Shown: positions 59,895 to 64,000 of the stretch, one piece after another
Layout: each line of letters begins with the position of its first letter
Numbering within the stretch: position 1 is the first letter of the stretch
From: Xanthomonas phaseoli pv. phaseoli
GTDB taxonomy: Bacteria; Pseudomonadota; Gammaproteobacteria; Xanthomonadales; Xanthomonadaceae
Length of the DNA stretch: 64,000 bases
Direction of reading: 5' to 3'
NCBI GenBank assembly: GCA_022749655.1
Contig: CP094243.1
Span: forward strand, 558,001-622,000
The notes under the pieces: generated by a model
Told to the model about the DNA's origin: nothing
Databases searched by the model: none
The model's input: only the letters and a program-made list of their open reading frames with translations
Program-made: the position numbers and the translations under genes

Positions 59895-59910
59895 GCCCCT
59901 CTCTCCGCCA
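59895..59910 (+). other. tRNA-Ser 3'-end remnant, probable att site
   Basis: GCCCCTCTCTCCGCCA matches the acceptor-stem 3' half and CCA of a bacterial tRNA-Ser. Nothing upstream folds into the rest of a tRNA. Tyrosine recombinases of islands often use such tRNA 3' ends and leave a copy at the junction. The recombinase gene begins 88 bases away. Confidence 0.65.
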
Positions 59911-59920
59911 GATAACGCAA

Positions 59921-59946
59921 GCCCCTGTTTACGCAGGGGTTTTTTG
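59921..59946 (+). terminator. rho-independent terminator
   Basis: CCCCTG-TTTACG-CAGGGG followed by T6 is a classic intrinsic terminator. It is probably the terminator of the tRNA-Ser gene, carried with the att segment. Confidence 0.8.
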
Positions 59947-59997
59947 TTGGCGTAAAGACTGGGCTACAGGAACGCAAGGCGGGACACATGACGCCCC

Positions 59998-61550
59998 ATG
60001 CGCATCCCTCATCACCTCTCCCGTGCACCGTCTGGCCTCTGGTCGTTCCGGCAACGGGTGCCCGTAGACCTCCAGTTGGTCGTGGGCCGCCAGACCTTCA
60101 AGCGCACCCTGCAAACCTGCGACATGAAAGACGCGCGGATGCGCGCGTTGGTGTTGGCGGCCGGCTATGCTCAGGCCTTCACCGTGTTGAGGGAACGACG
60201 CGTGTCCAAGATGACTCCGCAGGAAGTGGACGAGCTCATCGCTCGGCTGACCAACAACCCCAACGGCATTGCAGAGCTGACCCTGCACCGGACCCGGGCG
60301 CCTGACGGCACCACGTCCGAGCGCTGGGAAATCGACAGCCCCAAGGACATCAAGCTCTACAAGCAGATGATGGAGCTAGAGGCCAAGCTGGCGTCCTACC
60401 CGGAACCGCCCCCGCCCAAGCCAGGCCGGCGGCGGGTCTTCGCGGAGGACTTTGTTCATCCAGCCAAGACCGAAACTGAAGCCAGAGCGGTCATCGAGAC
60501 CATCACCTTGGGCAAGGCCCGGGACGCGTGGCTTGATAGCATCAAAGCCAGCACCCTGCCCAAGACCTGGACCATCAAGCGCACCGCCATCGACCTGCTG
60601 ACCCGCTTTCTCGGGGAAAAGACCAAGCTGCACACCGTCACCCGCTCGGACCTGGCCCGGTGGTATCAGCACATGCGGGACAACAAGGCCTCCACCCCAA
60701 CCCTAACTAACAAGCAGTCCTACATCGGCGGCAAGGGCGGGTTCTTCGAGTGGGCCCAGGCGTCGGGCCACTACCCCCGCGGCGACAACCCCGCGTCCGG
60801 GCACGTGAGCTACTCCACTCGGGAGAAGCGGGCCCGACGCAAGTTCGGCTTCAAAGCCTACGACGCCCACCAGGTCCAGGCCTTGTTCGCACCCGCGGCC
60901 TTCGAGGGCCTGCCCCTGGCCGCGCGGTGGGCGTCCCTCATCGGTCTGTATACCGGTGCCCGCGCTTCGGAGGTCGGCCAACTGCTGACCTCCGACGTGG
61001 TCGAAGAAGGCGGCCTTCCCTGCTTCCAGATTTCGGACGAGGGAGAGCACCAGAGAGTGAAGACGGACAAGAGCTTGAGGATTGTGCCGATTCACCCCGA
61101 TCTCCTCGCCCTGGGTTTCCTGGCCTGGGTCGAGCGGGCGCGCGCCGAGGGCCAGGAGCGCTTGTTCCCGGCGGCCAAGGCCGATGCGAAGAACGGCCAA
61201 GGCAACTGGATATCCAAGGCGTTTAGCCGGCACCTGGCCGAGGTGGGTAAGAACTGGCCCAAGGCCAAGCGAGGATTCCACTCGCTCCGCAAGACCTTGA
61301 TTCAAGAGTTGCAGGGCGAGGGCGTGGTGTCCGAGCTCCGGGCCCAGTTGGTGGGCCATGAGTTGGACGACGAGCACCACGTGACTTACAGCCGGGATTT
61401 TACCGCCAAGGAAAAGCTGGACGGGCTCCGGGGTGTTCGCCGGGGCTTTCGGTGTTGGCCTACGGTCTCGGTCTGGACGCTCTTCTCCCCTTGCTCGAAG
61501 AACCAACGCCGGGCAAGAAACAATCCAAGCCAAGGAAGCAATCCACATGA
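59998..61550 (+). CDS. tyrosine recombinase/island integrase, one slip near the end
   Basis: The ATG at 59998 gives about 517 residues. The N-terminal DNA-binding text RIPHHLSRAPSGLWSFRQRV with FKRTLQT is common in integrases of this type. Catalytic residues: R in YTGARASEVGQL, K in VKTDKSLRIVPIHP, HxxR in FHSLRKTLIQEL, H in LVGHELDDEHHVTYSRD with Tyr. The G4 run at 61430-61433 is one G short. The restored end is LAYGLGLDALLPLLEEPTPG to PRKQST. The stop overlaps the next ATG (ATGA at 61547). It sits next to the tRNA-Ser remnant. Confidence 0.88.
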
Positions 61551-62223
61551 GCACACCTGGACTTCCGCACGAATCCCGCGTTGCGGTCCTGGTGGACTGC
61601 GACAACGTGCCCACCGACATCGTGGAACACGCCCTGCGCATGGTGGCCCAGTTCGGTCGGGTCGTGCTGCGTCGCGGCTACGGCAACCATGCCACTTCGA
61701 CGGCCGTGCCGACACCTTTTGCCTGGTGACCAGCGACTCGGACTTTTCCTACCTCTGCCGCAAGCTCCGGGAGCGCGGCGCCACGGTGTGCATCGTCGGG
61801 GAGCCCAAGACCCCGGACGCCCTGCGCAACGCCTGCGATCAGTTCTTCGAATGGGACCGCACGGCCCAAGAGGAAGCCACAGCGAAGCGGCAAGCGGACG
61901 AGCCGGAGGCCTCGAAAACGGAGGCAGCCAAGGAAGAGGCCAGGAAGTCCGATGGCAAGCCGCTGCCGAAACGCCGCCCCCTGTTCCTAGTCGAGGCGGT
62001 GACGTTGCTCGCGGGAGACACCTCCGAGGGCAAGGTTGGGCTCGGGGCGCTCGGGCAGTATTTGAAACGAACCGATCCGTCCTTCTCGCCCAACGTCTAC
62101 GGCCATTCGGGCCTGCTCAACATGGTCAAAACCTATGACCTGTTGACCACCCACTACGAGCAGACGGGTGGCTGGTCGGTAGGCCTCGCACCCAAGCCGC
62201 TCGCTGCGGCACAGACAGTCTGA
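61547..62223 (+). pseudogene. NYN-domain (LabA/DUF88-like) protein with OST-HTH tail, internal deletion
   Basis: It opens STPGLPHESRVAVLVDCDNV (first catalytic Asp) and runs to RRGYGNHA at about 61694. Directly afterwards, in another frame, comes GRADTFCLVTSDSDFSYLCR (second acidic motif) to the end. In NYN proteins some 40 residues with another conserved Asp (a KNxxDxxL-type stretch) lie between these blocks and are missing here. The C-terminal part (FLVEAVTLLAGDTSEGKVGL, YLKRTDPSFSPNVYGHSGLL) is an OST-HTH-like domain. NYN proteins are RNA nucleases. With the centre lost, activity is unlikely. It overlaps the integrase stop. Confidence 0.72.
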
Positions 62224-62324
62224 CTAAAGTTCAGATGTGTGAACCAGGGCTCGCCCTTTGTGCTTGTGGGTTCCTGAATACGCGGTTGTATGCAGGCAAT
62301 CCCTCAACGCTCGAAAGGAGCACC

Positions 62325-62651
62325 ATGCCCGCTGAAACCCAACTCCGCATCGCAAGCCAACTGCTCGGCCATCTGCTGTCCCAGCAATCCAATAGGACCA
62401 TTCCCGGAAGCATGTTGGACATCCGCTATTCGCTGGATGTCGCCGCCGAACTGATGCGTCAGCAGAGCGGCCAAGATGGCGCGCCGCCCACCTACGATTA
62501 CGACCCGCCCCAGCCTTCCGAAGAACCTCGGACTCGGGAAGCGCTCATCGTCCGCGAGATGGTGAGTCAAGAACAATGGCGGGCAAACCGGCAGCGAAAA
62601 GCGGCACCCGACCCCACCGCCACGCCGCGGAAGAAGCCAACGCTTCACTGA
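62325..62651 (+). CDS. small hypothetical protein of the island
   Basis: This 108-residue protein starts at ATG 62325, preceded by the strong ribosome site GAAAGGAG. An upstream in-frame ATG at 62235 has no such site. The N-terminal half is helical (TQLRIASQLLGHLLSQQSNR, SLDVAAELMRQQSGQ). The rest is Pro- and charge-rich. No family is recognised. It follows the NYN gene by 101 bases and faces the relaxase genes. Confidence 0.55.
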   Translation: MPAETQLRIASQLLGHLLSQQSNRTIPGSMLDIRYSLDVAAELMRQQSGQDGAPPTYDYDPPQPSEEPRTREALIVREMVSQEQWRANRQRKAAPDPTATPRKKPTLH

Positions 62652-62700
62652 GAAACGAACCCTCAACAGCAAACGCCCCGCACTGCGGGGCGTTGTCGTT

Positions 62701-63429
62701 TCAGTGGAGGCGTGGCCGGCGATGAACTCCAGGCGTCAACGTTGGGGCGGGCGTCGCCAAATCTTGACCATCCAAGAGCTCCGCCGGTTCCGATGCTAGG
62801 CGGTAACGTCCCAGCATTTCCTGGCTCCATGCCTCCAGGTGCTTGCCCGCGACCTCGGCGTCCTCCTCGCACATCGTCTGCTGCTCTGGGGTCACCAGGG
62901 CGCGAACCTCTGCCAGTTCCTGGGTGCGCATTTCCAGAGTGGACAGGCGCCGCCCCCGCCGCTGCATCCAATCCTTGGAACTCCAAGAGGGGCCAGGCTG
63001 CGCGTGGTTGGCGGTGAAGTCTTCCCAGGACTGTTCCGCCATGTGGCAAAGCCGTTCGGCTCGTCTCAGCGCGTCCAAGCGACGAGAGAACTTCAGCAGG
63101 TTGGTCTTGAAGCGACGAAGACGGCGAACCAGCTCTTTGAGGTCCGATGGCAGCCGCGTGTTCTCCGCGAACGCCAATGCTCGCTCCTTGGCCCAGGCGA
63201 GCAGTTGCCGGGTGGCACGGAGGGTTTGGGCCAAGGCCTGGTCAAGGATCGGGGCCCATAGGTCGACCGCTTCCGCGAACAGTTCATCCGCACTGGGCGG
63301 CGGTTTTGATGCGGTGCCCTCACCTTCCTCCGTGCCACTGCGCCCTTGGAGCGCCCGGGCCAGGCGGCGGTTGACCACGATCTGCCCTTGGCCCGAAGTC
63401 AGCGGAAGGGAAAGGACGGCCGGGGACGG
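62701..63429 (-). CDS. C-terminal part of relaxase or overlapping mobilisation gene
   Basis: The frame is open upstream from 63429 (VLSLPLTSGQGQIVVNRRLA) and could start at GTG 63378. It reads RALQGRSGTEEGEGTASKPP, then long helices (WAPILDQALAQTLRATRQLL, LVRRLRRFKTNLLKFSRRLD) to 62701. That is typical of the coiled C-terminal half of MobA/MobL relaxases. It overlaps the end of the relaxase frame at 63399, so a one-base slip near 63430 may split a single gene. Confidence 0.55.
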   Translation of the reverse strand, partial: PSPAVLSLPLTSGQGQIVVNRRLARALQGRSGTEEGEGTASKPPPSADELFAEAVDLWAPILDQALAQTLRATRQLLAWAKERALAFAENTRLPSDLKELVRRLRRFKTNLLKFSRRLDALRRAERLCHMAEQSWEDFTANHAQPGPSWSSKDWMQRRGRRLSTLEMRTQELAEVRALVTPEQQTMCEEDAEVAGKHLEAWSQEMLGRYRLASEPAELLDGQDLATPAPTLTPGVHRRPRLH

Positions 63430-64000
63430 CGGGCTTCGCGAAGCGCTTGGGCCTGGTTGTGCCCCTCCGGCATAGGCATCGCCCGGCCCTGGTCCTCGAA
63501 CAGTGCCACCAGTTTGCGGAAGGTCTCTTCGTTCGCTTCTTCCACCGCTTGGTTGACCTCGGCACGCTCCGACTTCCCACCTCGGCGCTCGATGGCGGTG
63601 CCATTTTTGCCGACGTGCTGAGTGGGTTCGCGAGAGAGGACGGCGGCGGTGGCCAAGTCGCCGTTGGCGAGGGCCTCGTCCGCCTGAGCTTTAAGGCTGC
63701 GGTGATCCACCCGCGCGTCCAGCTCGGCCGCTGCCAGGTGGGCGTTGGTCTTGGCGGCCACCAGCTCTCGCACCCACTCCACCTCGGCCCTGCCCGATGG
63801 CCCGCCGTCCAGTTCACGGGTTTTGTCGGCCAGGCCATCGGGCCCGACGCGTCGCGTCGTGGCCAGCACGTGGACGTGGTAGTTCAGTCCGTCCTTGGCG
63901 CCAGGGCTGTGGATGCTGGCTTGGGCGGCAAACCCGTATCGGTTAACCAAGGCCCTGGTCACCTCGACCGCCAAGGCCGACCGCTGCCCGTCGTCCAGTT
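63399..64000 (-). CDS. MobA/MobL-family relaxase, 5' end outside window
   Basis: The minus strand is open from the window edge. Residues around NYHVHVLATTRRVGPDGLAD carry the HxH of relaxase motif III that binds the divalent metal, in the MobA/MobL (HUH, MOBQ-type) setting. ALVNRYGFAAQASIHSPGAK is the preceding conserved block. The catalytic Tyr lies beyond the window. Relaxases nick oriT to start conjugative transfer, so the second island is, or was, mobilisable. The frame ends at 63399, probably early. Confidence 0.78.
   Translation of the reverse strand, partial: LDDGQRSALAVEVTRALVNRYGFAAQASIHSPGAKDGLNYHVHVLATTRRVGPDGLADKTRELDGGPSGRAEVEWVRELVAAKTNAHLAAAELDARVDHRSLKAQADEALANGDLATAAVLSREPTQHVGKNGTAIERRGGKSERAEVNQAVEEANEETFRKLVALFEDQGRAMPMPEGHNQAQALREARRPRPSFPFR

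Noticed and set aside
59820..59910. A full tRNA-Ser gene ending at 59910
   Set aside because: Only the last 16 bases match. The preceding 75 bases lack the T-loop, anticodon stem and 5' acceptor strand.

Overview
The window reads as a Xanthomonas chromosome segment carrying two stretches of acquired DNA. Positions about 26,250-59,720 hold GC-rich genes typical of the Xanthomonas core or near-core: folE, a FUSC efflux operon, a KgtP-like permease, cardiolipin synthase, kptA and a LysR/SDR pair. Positions 1-24,463 hold part of a type III secretion system (T3SS) of the Inv-Mxi-Spa (SPI-1) family, with gene order sctN-O-P-Q-R-S-T-U-sicA-sipB-sipC and a distant sipD-like gene. SPI-1-type systems are known from X. 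albilineans and from some X. axonopodis pv. phaseoli strains, which fits this mix. The species call is inference.

Layout. 1-5,904: export ATPase end and export apparatus. 6,087-9,798: translocator chaperone and two translocators. 9,921-11,857: a proline/serine-rich candidate effector with a 216-bp tandem repeat. 11,985-16,486: a compact three-gene unit (MotA-like, MotB/OmpA-like, HAD-family) embedded in the T3SS locus. 16,520-18,645: two candidate effectors, the second with an F-box-like motif and ankyrin-like repeats. 18,739-20,790: an unusually long IpaD/SipD-like tip protein. 21,897-24,463: a strongly AT-rich gene for a large protein ending in an HExxH plus STRD (M35-like) metallopeptidase motif. 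Two 152-bp miniature elements in opposite orientation (6,627-6,779 and 20,932-21,083) bracket the translocator/effector block. 24,515-26,251: a broken IS5-type element cut by an IS3-family insertion. This abuts a truncated Mrr-like gene and marks the island/chromosome junction.

26,252-52,594 is chromosomal, with one IS256-family copy at 33,965-35,291. 50,439-58,842 encodes a Wadjet/MksBEF-like SMC operon (JetA, JetB, JetC). Its jetB-jetC gap holds hairpins, two simple-sequence tracts and a second identical IS256 copy with a 9-bp target duplication. No JetD/MksG gene follows. At 59,895 a tRNA-Ser 3' end remnant and terminator precede a tyrosine recombinase, a damaged NYN-domain gene, a small gene and a MobA/MobL relaxase running off the window. 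This is the edge of a second, mobilisable island.

Many genes, T3SS and housekeeping alike, are split by single-base gains or losses, mostly in short homopolymers. Restoring one base usually gives a continuous protein. I therefore give such genes as whole loci with the slip positions noted. Read errors are at least as likely as true pseudogenes. Structural damage that this cannot explain includes the Mrr truncation, the IS insertions, the internal deletion in the NYN gene and the missing jetD.
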